A stretch of DNA of 64,000 nucleotides from JAJZMA01 sp021850405 (lineage in GTDB: Bacteria > Chloroflexota > Dormibacteria > Aeolococcales > Aeolococcaceae): positions 4,221 to 68,220 of the forward strand of contig DAHXLU010000109.1 in assembly GCA_027365835.1 (NCBI GenBank), written 5' to 3'. The translations under genes were made by a program, and so were the position numbers. The notes under the pieces were generated by a model. It worked only from the letters and a program-made list of their open reading frames with translations, ran no database searches and had not been told where the DNA came from. This document shows positions 44,367 through 53,550 of this stretch, in pieces (the stretch's first letter is position 1; the number at the start of each line of letters is the position of its first letter).

Positions 44367-46202
44367 ATGGCAGATGATGCCGTCGCGGCGGTCAAGGCGC
44401 GTCTGGACATTGTCGATGTTCTGTCGGGCTATGTCCGCCTTACCCGCAGTGGTAGAGAGTACAAGGCGCTCTGTCCGTTCCATAGTGAGAGCACCCCGTC
44501 CCTGACAGTTTCCCAGGAGCGTCAGGTCTGGTACTGCTTTGGTTGCCAGGAAGGGGGGGATATGTTCCGCTTTGTGGAACGGATTGAGCAGATAGGCTTT
44601 GGCCAGGCGCTGGAGCTGCTGGCTGAGCGCGCTGGTGTTGAGATCGAGCGTACGCCAGGGACCAGAAAGGGAGAAAAGACCAGGCTGCGGGAGCTGTGTG
44701 GGCGCGCCTCTGCCTACTTTGAGCACGTCCTGTGGTCAACCTCCGCTGGGCAGCGCGGGCGGGAGCTGCTGGAGGAGCGGGAAGTGCCAGCCGAGCTTGC
44801 GCACAGCTTTGGGCTCGGCTTTGCTCCAGCGGGGGGAGCTGGCCATGATGCCCTCTCCCGCTACCTGCTGGAGAAGGCGAGAGCCGTCCCATCTGATGTG
44901 ATTGCGTCAGGGCTGGCGTACGGGAGGGGGAGCCACCTTGCCGACCGGTTTGTCGACCGGCTTATCTTTCCAGTCCGGAACGAGCGTGGAGACGTTATAG
45001 CCTTTGCGGGGAGGGCGCTTGGTGCAGCAGTTCCAAAGTACCTGAACTCTCCTGAAACACCGCTCTATCACAAAAGCTTTGTGCTGTTTGGGCTGGATAT
45101 GGCACGAAAGGCTATCGCAGAATCCAGGTCTGCAGTAATTGTCGAGGGCTACTTTGATGTGCTGGCATGTCATGCGGCAGGGATTGTCAATGCTGTGGCG
45201 TGCAGCGGAACAGCAGTGACCAGCGAGCATCTTGCCTCATTGCGGCGGATTGCTGATTCAGTGACACTGCTCCTCGACAGCGACAGCGCGGGCCGCGCTG
45301 CAGCCTCCCGGGTTGTACTGCAGCTGGCGTCCCAGGAGGTTCCGATGCGGATTGCCCAGCTGCCAGATGGGTTTAAGGATCCGGATGAGTTGCGCAGGGC
45401 CGATCCTGCCAGGCTGGCGGCTGTCGTAGCCGGGGCCCGGCCAGAGTGGGAGGTGCTGCTGGAGTGGGAGATTGGTCAGGTTGGTGCCGATGTACAGGCA
45501 AGGAGAGAGGCAGGACAGAAGGCAGCAAAACTGCTGGCACGCATTCCATCTGGCACTACCAGGGAGCTGTATGTCCAGCAGGCTGCAGCGCTGCTGCACG
45601 TAGGTGAGGCATCACTCCTTGCTGACATAGGTCGACAGCAGGGAAAGTTGCGGGCGGAGCACACCTCGGTGGTGCGGGTAGCGCCACCGACCCCTGTTGC
45701 GGAGAAAGCAGCACGTGCAGGTTTGGAAATTGAAAAGTATGTCAATCCTTTAACTCCATGGGAACGCAATATTGGCGCAGCTGTGGCCCAGCGTCCAGCG
45801 CTGGCAAGGGTGGTGGTGGAGGACTGCCAGTTGCCCCCATCGGAGGTCACGCATCCGGCACTTCGGCATCTTGTCGAGAGCGCCCTGGAGCAGAGCAGCC
45901 AGGGGGGATCTGGCCAGCTGGACCTGCAGCAGCTGCAGGAGGAGATTCGCCCACTCGCGGCGGAATTGATGCTCGTGCGCATGCCTATTCTGGAGCTGGA
46001 CGAGGCTGGGATCAGGGGCGCGCTGGAGGGAGCTGTGCGCCTTATGCGTGAAGCTCAGGTACAATCCACCCTGCAGACACTGCAACTGCAGCTCTCGGAG
46101 GCGCGCCAGATGGGACGCAGCGAGGAGGTGGATGCTCTGCTGCTGGAGATCAACCGGCTGGGCTTACAGGCACCGAGATTGCGCAGGATCCGCAAGGGGT
46201 GA
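44367..46202 (+). CDS. dnaG: DNA primase
   Basis: 611 residues. N-terminal CHC2 zinc finger (CPFHSESTPSLTV ... WYCFGCQEGGD), the primase core (FAGRALGAAVPKYLNSPETPLYHK; the TOPRIM acidic site VIVEGYFDVLA and LLDSDSAGRAA), and a C-terminal DnaB-binding-like helical domain from about residue 440. ATG 44367; no strong ribosome site. The order dnaG then rpoD is the classic macromolecular-synthesis arrangement. Confidence 0.96.
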   Translation: MADDAVAAVKARLDIVDVLSGYVRLTRSGREYKALCPFHSESTPSLTVSQERQVWYCFGCQEGGDMFRFVERIEQIGFGQALELLAERAGVEIERTPGTRKGEKTRLRELCGRASAYFEHVLWSTSAGQRGRELLEEREVPAELAHSFGLGFAPAGGAGHDALSRYLLEKARAVPSDVIASGLAYGRGSHLADRFVDRLIFPVRNERGDVIAFAGRALGAAVPKYLNSPETPLYHKSFVLFGLDMARKAIAESRSAVIVEGYFDVLACHAAGIVNAVACSGTAVTSEHLASLRRIADSVTLLLDSDSAGRAAASRVVLQLASQEVPMRIAQLPDGFKDPDELRRADPARLAAVVAGARPEWEVLLEWEIGQVGADVQARREAGQKAAKLLARIPSGTTRELYVQQAAALLHVGEASLLADIGRQQGKLRAEHTSVVRVAPPTPVAEKAARAGLEIEKYVNPLTPWERNIGAAVAQRPALARVVVEDCQLPPSEVTHPALRHLVESALEQSSQGGSGQLDLQQLQEEIRPLAAELMLVRMPILELDEAGIRGALEGAVRLMREAQVQSTLQTLQLQLSEARQMGRSEEVDALLLEINRLGLQAPRLRRIRKG

Positions 46203-46439
46203 GGTAGGCGCTCTGGTTGGGATCAGGTTATGGGTCGGGGTGTGGTCCACCGGGGGCACCCAGACAGGCGGGTTGTGGTGGCGGCGAGTCCGGCACAGCA
46301 GACCAGGGGAAGGCAAGCAGAAGGCATCATGGGTAAATACCATGGGAGGGGGTTGGTGACACTTTGATGAAGGGGCATCTTGACAGGAACGCGATTTTGG
46401 TTCCGGACAGTCCAGGACCAGTAGAAGCAAGGAGTATGG

Positions 46440-47555
46440 ATGGCAACAGCTAGAGCCAGGATGCCAGCGGTGGCACCATCTGCGGGCGATCATCTCGTCA
46501 CCGCAGCAGAAGCACTGATCGTACAGGGTAAGGAGCATGGCTTTCTTACGCCCGATGATGTGCTGCAGGCATTTCCAGACATTGATGCAGAGCCAGACAC
46601 TCTTGAGCGTATCTTCGACGCTTTTCGCGAGATAGGGATCGAGATAACCGATGGGGACAAGGACTTTGAGGCCGTCGATGAGATTGACGATGACCTGATT
46701 GCCACTGCAGAGGCTATGGATTCGGTGTCGCTGGACGATCCTGTCCGGATGTACCTGAAGGAGATCGGCCGGGTGGCGCTACTTCGGGCCGAGCAGGAGG
46801 TGGAGTATGCCCAGCTGATTGAGCAGGGCGACGAAGAGGCAAAGAACAAGCTGACCGAGGCGAACCTGCGCCTTGTGGTCTCCATCGCAAAGAAATATAT
46901 CGGGCGTGGCATGTCCTTCCTGGACCTGATCCAGGAGGGGAACATGGGTCTGATCCGCGCAGTGGAGAAGTTCGATTACCACAAGGGTTACAAGTTCTCG
47001 ACCTATGCCACCTGGTGGATACGGCAGGCGATAACCAGGGCAATTGCTGACCAGGCCAGAACCATCCGGATTCCAGTGCACATGGTGGAGACGATCAACA
47101 AGCTGGTTCGGGTCTCCCGCCGCCTGTTGCAGGAGCTCGGACGTGAGCCTATTGATGAAGAGATCGCAGAAGAGATGGGAGTCGTTCCGGAGAAGGTGCG
47201 CGAAATCCTCAAGGTTTCCCAGGATCCTGTGTCGCTTGAGACCCCCATTGGGGAAGAGGAAGATTCCCATCTCGGGGACTTTGTTGAGGACAAGGAGGCA
47301 ACAGCCCCTTCAGATGCCGCATCACTTACCATGCTCCGTTCGGAAGTGGAAGATATCCTTGACACCCTCACTCCGCGGGAGCGCCGTGTTCTCCAGCTGC
47401 GCTTTGGCCTTATCGATGGACATCAAAGGACACTGGAGGAGGTTGGCAAGCGGTTTGGTGTAACCCGCGAAAGGATCCGGCAGATTGAGGCCAAGGCCCT
47501 CCGCAAGCTGCGCCATCCTTCAAGAAGCAAGAAACTAAAGGATTATCTCGAGTAA
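46440..47555 (+). CDS. rpoD: primary RNA polymerase sigma factor RpoD
   Basis: 371 residues. A short region 1.1 (FLTPDDVLQAFPDIDAEPDTLERIF) precedes region 1.2 (DPVRMYLKEIG), region 2 (NLRLVVSIAKKYIGRGMSFLDLIQEGNMGLIRAVEKFDYHKGYKFSTYATWWIRQAI), region 3 and region 4 (LTPRERRVLQLRFGLIDG, TLEEVGKRFGVTRERIRQIEAKALRKLRHP). This is the size seen for principal sigma factors outside Proteobacteria, with no large non-conserved insert. AAGGAG lies five bases before ATG 46440. Upstream, TTGACA at 46380 and a GGAAC/GTTCC inverted repeat (46386-46405) may be promoter and operator. Confidence 0.96.
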   Translation: MATARARMPAVAPSAGDHLVTAAEALIVQGKEHGFLTPDDVLQAFPDIDAEPDTLERIFDAFREIGIEITDGDKDFEAVDEIDDDLIATAEAMDSVSLDDPVRMYLKEIGRVALLRAEQEVEYAQLIEQGDEEAKNKLTEANLRLVVSIAKKYIGRGMSFLDLIQEGNMGLIRAVEKFDYHKGYKFSTYATWWIRQAITRAIADQARTIRIPVHMVETINKLVRVSRRLLQELGREPIDEEIAEEMGVVPEKVREILKVSQDPVSLETPIGEEEDSHLGDFVEDKEATAPSDAASLTMLRSEVEDILDTLTPRERRVLQLRFGLIDGHQRTLEEVGKRFGVTRERIRQIEAKALRKLRHPSRSKKLKDYLE

Positions 47556-47634
47556 TCATCCCTCGGGAAGAGTTTTGGAACCAGAGCAAAACTGGTGCAG
47601 GTGCCATGTGCGCTGGTTTGCGCCTGTGAACCCG

Positions 47635-47670
47635 TGGCTAACTGTAGAGACTTGGCTAACTGGAGAGGCT
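47635..47670. repeat. tandem 18-bp repeat at the end of the L,D-transpeptidase gene
   Basis: TGGCTAACTGTAGAGACT (47635-47652) is followed directly by TGGCTAACTGGAGAGGCT (47653-47670). The stop codon of the minus-strand transpeptidase lies within the second copy; the first copy lies just beyond the stop. Confidence 0.7.
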
Positions 47671-48996
47671 TGAGCGGGCGTAATGCGCGAAGGGGATATT
47701 CCAGTCTGCTTCATCATTTGTGAAATCAGCAGGATTGGGTGTGTTCTGGATGACAACCAGATCGCCCGTTTGGGCAAAGTTGTAGAACAGGACGGAATCT
47801 GCTGGGTTCATCTCGACACACCCGTGGCTGACATTGGCGACACCGTGGTCGGGCACGTCCCAGTAGGCATCATGAATATAGAATCCGTTTGACGAGATGG
47901 CCACATCGTTGTAGACGTAGCTGTCATAGTAATTTATGGTACCCGGGATGCAGGCTGCACCACCAAATGTGGAGCATGACACCATGAGAACTGATGGCTC
48001 CTTGCCCCAGACAAAGAGGTTGCCTGAGAGGGTGGGAAAGCCTGGTTTGCCCAGGCTTACCGGGAAGTTCCACAACAGCTTTCCCCCGCTGTAGACGAGC
48101 ATACGGTGGGTAAGTGCGTTGATTACAGTCCTGTGGGCTGCCCCGATGGTGAAGCTTTCGTTCCATCCAGCAAATCCCATTACCCCTCCCCCAAAACTGA
48201 GTCCCTGGAAATTGGCTGTCAGTGAAACAGCTGTCCCTGGAGTCCAGTAGGTTTCCGGGCGCCAGTGAAGTTCGGTGGGAGACATCCAGCGCCATGCGCC
48301 AGTTACAGGTGGGTTGGTGGTCACCGTCAGGTGGTCAATGACTGCAGGCTGATGTGCAGTTGTGACAGGGGAGTCGAACTGGAGCACGATGGGCATGGCA
48401 ATGCCAACAGTCTCTCCGTCAGTGGGCAGCGGATTGGTGATCATCTGGGTAAAGCAGCCTGCGGTGGTAAAGGCAAGAGTGTGGGTATATGGGCTCCCAT
48501 GGTTTTGGCCAGAAACCGTGACCCGATAATTGGCGTTGGGTGCCAGTCCGGTGGCAGCAGTCCATGATTCTGCACCTGGTCCGATGGCTCCAGAAAGTGG
48601 GGTTGACGGATCAAACGGTTCGTTGCTGTTGGCCTGGGTGGTGGTGCTCGTCACCGAAGTTATGTCACCAGACGAGATGTGTATCGCAAGCACGGCTGAG
48701 GGATTAACCAGAGGGACGACTCCGTGCAGCGGGTCACTTTGCGCCTGTGAGCAGGCAGCAGCCTGTGAGGCCAGATTGTCTGTGATGGCGGGAGCCGCTG
48801 TCGGAGTTGGGGCAGCACTGGGTGGCGCTGCAGGCGCCGAAAGCTGCTGTTGGGCAGTGCCGATACCACAAGCGGACAGGGTAAGTGCGCATCCCAGGAT
48901 CAGCAGTGTGGTAGCCGGTGTCCGTACCGAGCTCCTGGATTTTACGAGCCGGACGGCCCGCAGGCATCCAGGATACAGAGAGAAGGGCTGATTCAC
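47656..48996 (-). CDS. L,D-transpeptidase lipoprotein (YkuD domain)
   Basis: 446 residues. Signal peptide with lipobox LTLSAC (Cys near 43), a Pro/Ala-rich linker, two Ig-like domains (about 85-175 and 180-290) and a C-terminal YkuD domain (residues 295-420) whose active site reads IHDAYWDVPDHGVANVSHGCVEM: His, Ser-His-Gly-Cys in order. This is the layout of actinobacterial/Chloroflexota Ldt enzymes that make 3-3 peptidoglycan crosslinks. The start is GTG 48996 with TAAAAT ending six bases upstream, another leaderless candidate. It converges on rpoD. Confidence 0.93.
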   Translation of the reverse strand: MNQPFSLYPGCLRAVRLVKSRSSVRTPATTLLILGCALTLSACGIGTAQQQLSAPAAPPSAAPTPTAAPAITDNLASQAAACSQAQSDPLHGVVPLVNPSAVLAIHISSGDITSVTSTTTQANSNEPFDPSTPLSGAIGPGAESWTAATGLAPNANYRVTVSGQNHGSPYTHTLAFTTAGCFTQMITNPLPTDGETVGIAMPIVLQFDSPVTTAHQPAVIDHLTVTTNPPVTGAWRWMSPTELHWRPETYWTPGTAVSLTANFQGLSFGGGVMGFAGWNESFTIGAAHRTVINALTHRMLVYSGGKLLWNFPVSLGKPGFPTLSGNLFVWGKEPSVLMVSCSTFGGAACIPGTINYYDSYVYNDVAISSNGFYIHDAYWDVPDHGVANVSHGCVEMNPADSVLFYNFAQTGDLVVIQNTPNPADFTNDEADWNIPFAHYARSSLSS

Positions 48997-49002
48997 ATTG
49001 CA

Positions 49003-49008
49003 ATTTTA
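49003..49008 (-). promoter_or_regulatory. -10-like box (TAAAAT) for the L,D-transpeptidase gene
   Basis: On the minus strand TAAAAT ends six bases before the GTG start at 48996, with no ribosome site between. It is the best -10 match among the leaderless candidates. Confidence 0.5.
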
Positions 49009-49208
49009 GCAGGCCCGGTAAGGCTTTACCGCAAGTCCCAAGCTGAAACCATGAGGTACTGGCAGCTATCAGCCCCCCATTGCTGTGGGCTTGCGAACCG
49101 CAAAGCTGGCTTTCGTGAGCATAAGAGCCACCTTTGAGCAGGGTCCACCCCACGAGCCTTCCCCATGGGTTCATTGTAGCCAGGGTATAATTTCCGTTCA
49201 AGGAGAGC

Positions 49209-49418
49209 CGTAAAGGTAGGGAGAGCTTTTGTTTGTCCTCTTGTTCCTCATCATGTGGATCATTGCGATTGGTGCAGTGGTGGTTCGGACGGTGCATTCA
49301 AGAAGGCACCCGGTTAGTGCGGAAAGCTCTCCCTGCCACTTTACGTTCATGAACCGGAGCAACGCTACCACCACCAGCCACGTGCGGGAAGCTCTCCTTT
49401 GCCACTTTACGTTCATGT
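49209..49418. repeat. three copies of a ~30-bp element, one inverted
   Basis: Two direct copies share AGCTCTCC and CCACTTTACGTTCATG (49325-49351 and 49390-49418), 65 bases apart. A third copy lies inverted at 49209-49230: its reverse complement AAAAGCTCTCCCTACC then TTTACG matches the same element. An inverted pair of this kind can fold into a long hairpin across 49209-49345. The last copy supplies the start region of the following small gene. Confidence 0.75.
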
Positions 49419-49420
49419 GA
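49229..49420 (+). CDS. possible small membrane peptide
   Basis: 63 residues: one membrane span (FVLLFLIMWIIAIGAVVV) then a polar tail built partly from the repeated DNA element, so that CHFTFM occurs twice. TTG start after GGGAGAGC. A TATAAT box at 49186-49191 upstream supports transcription here. Whether the peptide is made is uncertain. Confidence 0.35.
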   Translation: MFVLLFLIMWIIAIGAVVVRTVHSRRHPVSAESSPCHFTFMNRSNATTTSHVREALLCHFTFM

Positions 49421-49686
49421 TCGTCTGGTCTCTCAGCATCCTTATCCTCGCAATTGGTGGCTGGGGGGTTTTTATGGGTGCGATCCTCGGCGGGTTTGGC
49501 GGATCTGTGCTTTTGGTGATTTTGTTTCAGGGCGCTGGAGTCCTGACGGCGGTAGCGTTGCCCTTCGCTGTTGGCTTGGGCCTAAAGAGAAGGGATTACC
49601 TCATTGCCGGAGTTTCCCTCCTGGGAATAGGATTCGTCTTTGCGCTCGTGATGGACTTGATCGTGTCCTCTGGGCGGCTCGGCTGA
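49399..49686 (+). CDS. small unrecognised membrane protein
   Basis: Up to 95 residues with two or three membrane spans (about 8-40, 42-60, 65-88) rich in Gly, Val and Ile. The TTG at 49399 lies inside the repeat element; GTG 49417 would begin at VIVWSLSILIL and is equally possible. It overlaps the end of the preceding small frame. No family recognised. Confidence 0.45.
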   Translation: MPLYVHVIVWSLSILILAIGGWGVFMGAILGGFGGSVLLVILFQGAGVLTAVALPFAVGLGLKRRDYLIAGVSLLGIGFVFALVMDLIVSSGRLG

Positions 49687-50158
49687 ACCAGTATTGCATG
49701 TCCAGTAACGCCCATCGGTCTATTGAGCCAGGCGTGCTGGCGGTGCGGTTCTGGCTTTGGGCGGTGAGCAACCTGGGCGCTGCCAGCCAAGAGCCAGATC
49801 GTGGTTCCAAGGGGAGTTGACCTGTGCTCTTTTCAGCATGGCTATCGCCAAAAAAGTGATGGTTATGGATCGTTCAGGGAAGTCAGTGTGCGGCTTTATC
49901 CGAACTCGGAGGCGCCCCCAGAACCAGAACAGGTGGAAGGGAACTCCTGGTGGTGTAGCTCTGGAGATTCCTGCCCATAGCAGAAAAATGGAGATGTGAT
50001 CTGCGGGGGCCTCACGGGTCATCGCTAGCTTGATCCGATCAGTGGGATGGGTCTGGGCTTTTCCACAATGGGCCTTCGCGTCCGGGCATCGACATGTGTT
50101 GTATGGGGCGAGGTTCTATCGTGCACGGGGGAGGCTACGTTCATGTCAGAATGTGGAG
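49687..50158. other. gap without a supported gene
   Basis: 472 bases between two envelope genes. A TTGACC at 49826 is the only promoter-like feature. Frames on both strands cross it, but none starts with a ribosome site or resembles a family. Confidence 0.4.
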
Positions 50159-52216
50159 ATGTTGCACCGTCTGGGTCGACCAGCTTCTTTAAGTGACACC
50201 TCGCATACCCCGTCAGGGGCGACCAGAGCCAGACAACCACGTCGTGGACTTTTCCAGATTGCCGTCCGGAGTGTCGTTGCGCTGCTTGTCCCGCTCACGG
50301 TGCCGCTTACGACTTTCATGCTATTTGTGGGCACTGCGAGCTCGGTCAGCGCCGCCGTACCGACGATCTCCTGCACGAGTGATCCGAATCTCTTTAATAC
50401 TGGCTATGACGCGCTTACCGGCGGCGTCCTCCCCAACAACGCGCTAGACGCCAACTGGACAGTCGGAGGTCCTACGAACTCAGGCACGACCACAACGCCA
50501 CCGACCTTAACGTCCATGCCGCCCAGCGGAATGATCTTTAGCCCCGCCAATGTAGGTCCTATCGCAGGCAGCGCCTACTCATCCAGTCCCTATGGCAATG
50601 CACAGTGGATCTCGCAGCAGACGATGGCCAGCCCGACGAGCCTTGAGGGAGACTGGTACTACGAGTATCAGTTCGACCTGTCCTCGAGTGTTGCGGTGTC
50701 CACATTCAAGCTGAACATGAACTACATGGCGGACAATGAAGTTGCCACGGTTTTTGTCAACGGCGTGGACCAGAGCACTTTTACCGGGTCCAATCTCCCT
50801 CAGGATCCAACTCCCAGTACCACCAGTCCTTACTACTACCAGGGTTACCTGTATGCGAATGCAGCCCAGACAGTGCTCAGCCACAGCTGGGTGACTGGGC
50901 TCAACACCATCATTGTTCAGGTTAAGAGCGGGCCTCCAGAGGAGGCATTCGATGCACAGTGGAGGCCCAGTGCCGTCTGTCCAGTGTCGCTCGCAGTGAC
51001 GTCCACCGCGTCACCCAATCCATATGTGGCGGGACAAACCCTCACATATACCGACACTGTGACCAACTCGGGCCCAGGCAACGCATATGGGGTGGCAGTC
51101 TCGGATCCTTTGCCTGCGGCCCTGGCTTCAGCGGGATTTACCTGGACCTGCACTGCGACTAGCGGGAGTAGCTGCACCTCTTCGGGCGCAGGGAGTGTGA
51201 ACGAGCCCTCTGCCCTAGTAGCTGCCTCAGGTACACTCACCTACACGATCACAGGGACAGTTCCAGCGGGGACATCTGGGACGCTGGACAATACAGTGAC
51301 CGTGACGCCTGGAGCGGGCACTACGGATCCGGGCTGCACGCCAAATTGCTCTGCAAGCAATACGGATGCTGTGCAGACACCTGCGCTGACTGAGACGACC
51401 AGCTCGACTACGGCGAGCTATGCGGCGGTGGGCAACAGTATTGCGTACCACTTTGTGGTGGATAACAGTGGCAACGTGACACTCCATGGGATTGTGGTGA
51501 ACGCCACGATGGCCTCGCCAGCAACGCAGTCTGCGCTATCGGCGGTCAGCTGTCCAGCTACAACACTGGCTCCAGCAGCCAGCGAGACGTGTACGGCAAG
51601 CTACACAGTTACCCAGGCCGACCTTGACAATGGATCGGTAAAAGTATCTGGGGTGGCATCGGGACTGCCTCCCAGTTCCACTACTGCAGTGAACTCTCCA
51701 GCGTCGTCGACAGTAGTTGCTGCTGTGCAGACACCTGCGCTTGTAGTTGTTACTGCCTCGCCGACCGGTGGATTCTCGGCGGCCGGTAGTACGATTGCGT
51801 ACCACTTTGTGGTGGATAACAGTGGCAACGTGACACTTTCGGGGATCAGCCTAAACGTTACAGTCCGTCCGCCCGGGACACAGGCGAACCTGTCCTCAGT
51901 TGTCTGCACAGCTGCCAGCCTGGCACCTGGGGCGCAGGAGACCTGTACCGCTACATACAAGGTGACGCAGGCAGATGTGGTCGCAGGAACCGTGCGCACG
52001 TCAGTAACCGGCTCGGCCATGGCTGCAGGTTCCACGACGGCCGTGGTCACTCTTGCCGCTTCTGTCATGGCGGTTTCAGCGACCGTGCCTGTGCCCCAGA
52101 CCGGCGCTTCCTTGTGGACGATCTCGGTGTCTCTCCTGGCAGCGATGGGGCTCATGTTTTGTGGCTTCGGGTTAGTACTTGTCGCCCGGAGACAACTGGC
52201 TCGATTAAACAGCTGA
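50159..52216 (+). CDS. cell-surface protein with DUF11-like repeats and xPxTG-like anchor
   Basis: 685 residues from ATG 50159. A twin-Arg-containing leader (RQPRRGLFQIAVRSVVALLVPLT) acts as a long signal peptide cleaved near SVSAAV. An N-terminal beta-sandwich of about 230 residues with Trp/Tyr-rich strands follows, then one DUF11-like domain (LTYTDTVTNSGPGNAYGVAVSDPLP), then two 118-residue repeats. The C-terminus PVPQTGAS, a membrane span and a basic end fit a sortase substrate, with Val in place of Leu. No sortase is in the window. The open frame begins earlier (50030), but the start at 50159 next to GGAG gives the better signal. Confidence 0.8.
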   Translation: MLHRLGRPASLSDTSHTPSGATRARQPRRGLFQIAVRSVVALLVPLTVPLTTFMLFVGTASSVSAAVPTISCTSDPNLFNTGYDALTGGVLPNNALDANWTVGGPTNSGTTTTPPTLTSMPPSGMIFSPANVGPIAGSAYSSSPYGNAQWISQQTMASPTSLEGDWYYEYQFDLSSSVAVSTFKLNMNYMADNEVATVFVNGVDQSTFTGSNLPQDPTPSTTSPYYYQGYLYANAAQTVLSHSWVTGLNTIIVQVKSGPPEEAFDAQWRPSAVCPVSLAVTSTASPNPYVAGQTLTYTDTVTNSGPGNAYGVAVSDPLPAALASAGFTWTCTATSGSSCTSSGAGSVNEPSALVAASGTLTYTITGTVPAGTSGTLDNTVTVTPGAGTTDPGCTPNCSASNTDAVQTPALTETTSSTTASYAAVGNSIAYHFVVDNSGNVTLHGIVVNATMASPATQSALSAVSCPATTLAPAASETCTASYTVTQADLDNGSVKVSGVASGLPPSSTTAVNSPASSTVVAAVQTPALVVVTASPTGGFSAAGSTIAYHFVVDNSGNVTLSGISLNVTVRPPGTQANLSSVVCTAASLAPGAQETCTATYKVTQADVVAGTVRTSVTGSAMAAGSTTAVVTLAASVMAVSATVPVPQTGASLWTISVSLLAAMGLMFCGFGLVLVARRQLARLNS
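51369..52076 (+). repeat. two tandem 354-bp (118-residue) repeats
   Basis: Units at 51369-51722 and 51723-52076. A 44-base stretch (51440-51483 and 51794-51837) and a 20-base stretch at each unit start are identical, while the rest differs, so only part of the repeat has been kept or converted recently. Confidence 0.85.
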
Positions 52217-52759
52217 GCTGTCGGGTGCCTGATAATCGGGCCGAGTGGGTTTCTGGTGGGGGAGCAGGGTGTCTCGCGTATATGGTTGTCCCCGCAATTG
52301 TTGCAAGCCGGTGAGGTCATCGCCGTCGTGTTTCCATGGAACCAGAAGGTCCTTTGCGCACTTTCTCGCCCAGGAGCAGTGGAGTGGATGTGAGGGGCGC
52401 AGCAGGCGCTGCCGCGGGTACGCCTTTGGCCGCTAAACGGTAGCAGTCGAGCAACACAGAAGCACGATCCAGACCGCCAACAGCGGGCCGAAAGAGCTTC
52501 GGAGACGTGTCGCTTCGTCTTTACGTCTGTCCCAAGAGATTCACCTAATGCGAGGGTTGGCGGCAAGGGACCAGTTGACGACGACGCAAACCCGAGGCAC
52601 ACTGATGTCTTATCGCGGACAGGAGCCTTGCTGGACCTGGCAGCAGGGCCCAGGAATCGCGACCATTCTGTGACAGCACGACCACAATAGCTTCATCTTG
52701 CTATTTGCACTGGGTGTTATTCTGATAGCGGCATTGTGGTGTAGCTGTGGAGGGTAACG
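52217..52759. other. gap without a supported gene
   Basis: 543 bases. A TTGACG at 52575 and a TATTCT near 52719 may belong to a promoter for the stalk-kinase pair. I see no RNA gene or repeat, and the short frames have no family likeness. Confidence 0.4.
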
Positions 52760-53548
52760 GTGTCCAGGATGCGGCGACAGCGGCTGCGCCTGCGCCATGG
52801 TAGGTGTGGCGGCGTCCTGATCCTGGCGTGCCTGGGAGTTGCCACTGCTCGCGCTGGCACCCTGCTTCCATGCACCGATACCGGGCTTGGTACTGGTGGG
52901 TGTATCTCTACCGTTGCAACGGCATCTCCAGCGCCTTCCGTGCAGCCTGTGACTACGTTACTTCCACAGCCTCTGGGTACAGGCGCTGGCACAGGAGGGG
53001 GCCTGCTTCAGCCTGTTGCATCTCCGATTGCTTCTGCGGTGGCTAGTGTCACCTCTACCGTAAACTCAACCGTGGCAGGCCTGTCGGGGTTGCCCACAAG
53101 CCAGCCGAGCCTGCCAGCCAGTCCTCTGCCGTCGGTCTTACCGACATCAGCACCAGTTAACGCTACGCCAGTCCCGAATCGGGCTACCGCGTCGACCCCA
53201 GCTTCCACAACGCAGACGGCCGCCTCCAGTCACTCCAGCGGGGTGGTAACTGGGAGCGGTGCAGTGATCGCTCCGATTGCATCCAGAACAGGGGTAGCCT
53301 CAGGCACTACCACGGGTCCGCTCACAAGCGCATCCCCTGGAGCGGGCTCGGGGGCGGTTGCAGCGCCTTCCCCTGGCTTGTCCTACGCTCAGCCGATCCT
53401 GGCGGGGCTGCCGCTGGGACCGCTGTCTGGTATTGATCTCTCCCATACGTCCGGACTTGAGCTGCTTGTGTCCGCTCTGGATCTTGCCCTGGCCGTGATG
53501 GTAGGCACTGTAGCCTGGCGGTCACGTCATCGATCCCTGGACGGATAG
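52760..53548 (+). CDS. secreted Ser/Thr/Pro/Ala-rich stalk protein with C-terminal membrane anchor
   Basis: 262 residues. An Arg-rich start and hydrophobic segment (GGVLILACLGVATARAG) form a signal peptide; two cysteines (LLPCTDTGLGTGGCIS) follow the cut. About 150 residues of Pro, Ser, Thr, Ala and Val (PSLPASPLPSVLPTSAPV...) form a disordered, probably glycosylated stalk, and a C-terminal span (LELLVSALDLALAVMVGTVAW) with Arg at the end anchors it. GTG start after GGAGGG. It ends two bases before the histidine kinase gene, so the two are surely cotranscribed and probably work together. Family unknown. Confidence 0.75.
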   Translation: MSRMRRQRLRLRHGRCGGVLILACLGVATARAGTLLPCTDTGLGTGGCISTVATASPAPSVQPVTTLLPQPLGTGAGTGGGLLQPVASPIASAVASVTSTVNSTVAGLSGLPTSQPSLPASPLPSVLPTSAPVNATPVPNRATASTPASTTQTAASSHSSGVVTGSGAVIAPIASRTGVASGTTTGPLTSASPGAGSGAVAAPSPGLSYAQPILAGLPLGPLSGIDLSHTSGLELLVSALDLALAVMVGTVAWRSRHRSLDG

Positions 53549-53550
53549 AC

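Noticed and set aside
51601..52602. 333-residue minus-strand frame opposite the surface protein
   Set aside because: Its core is antisense to the repeat region and carries no recognisable domain or start signal.
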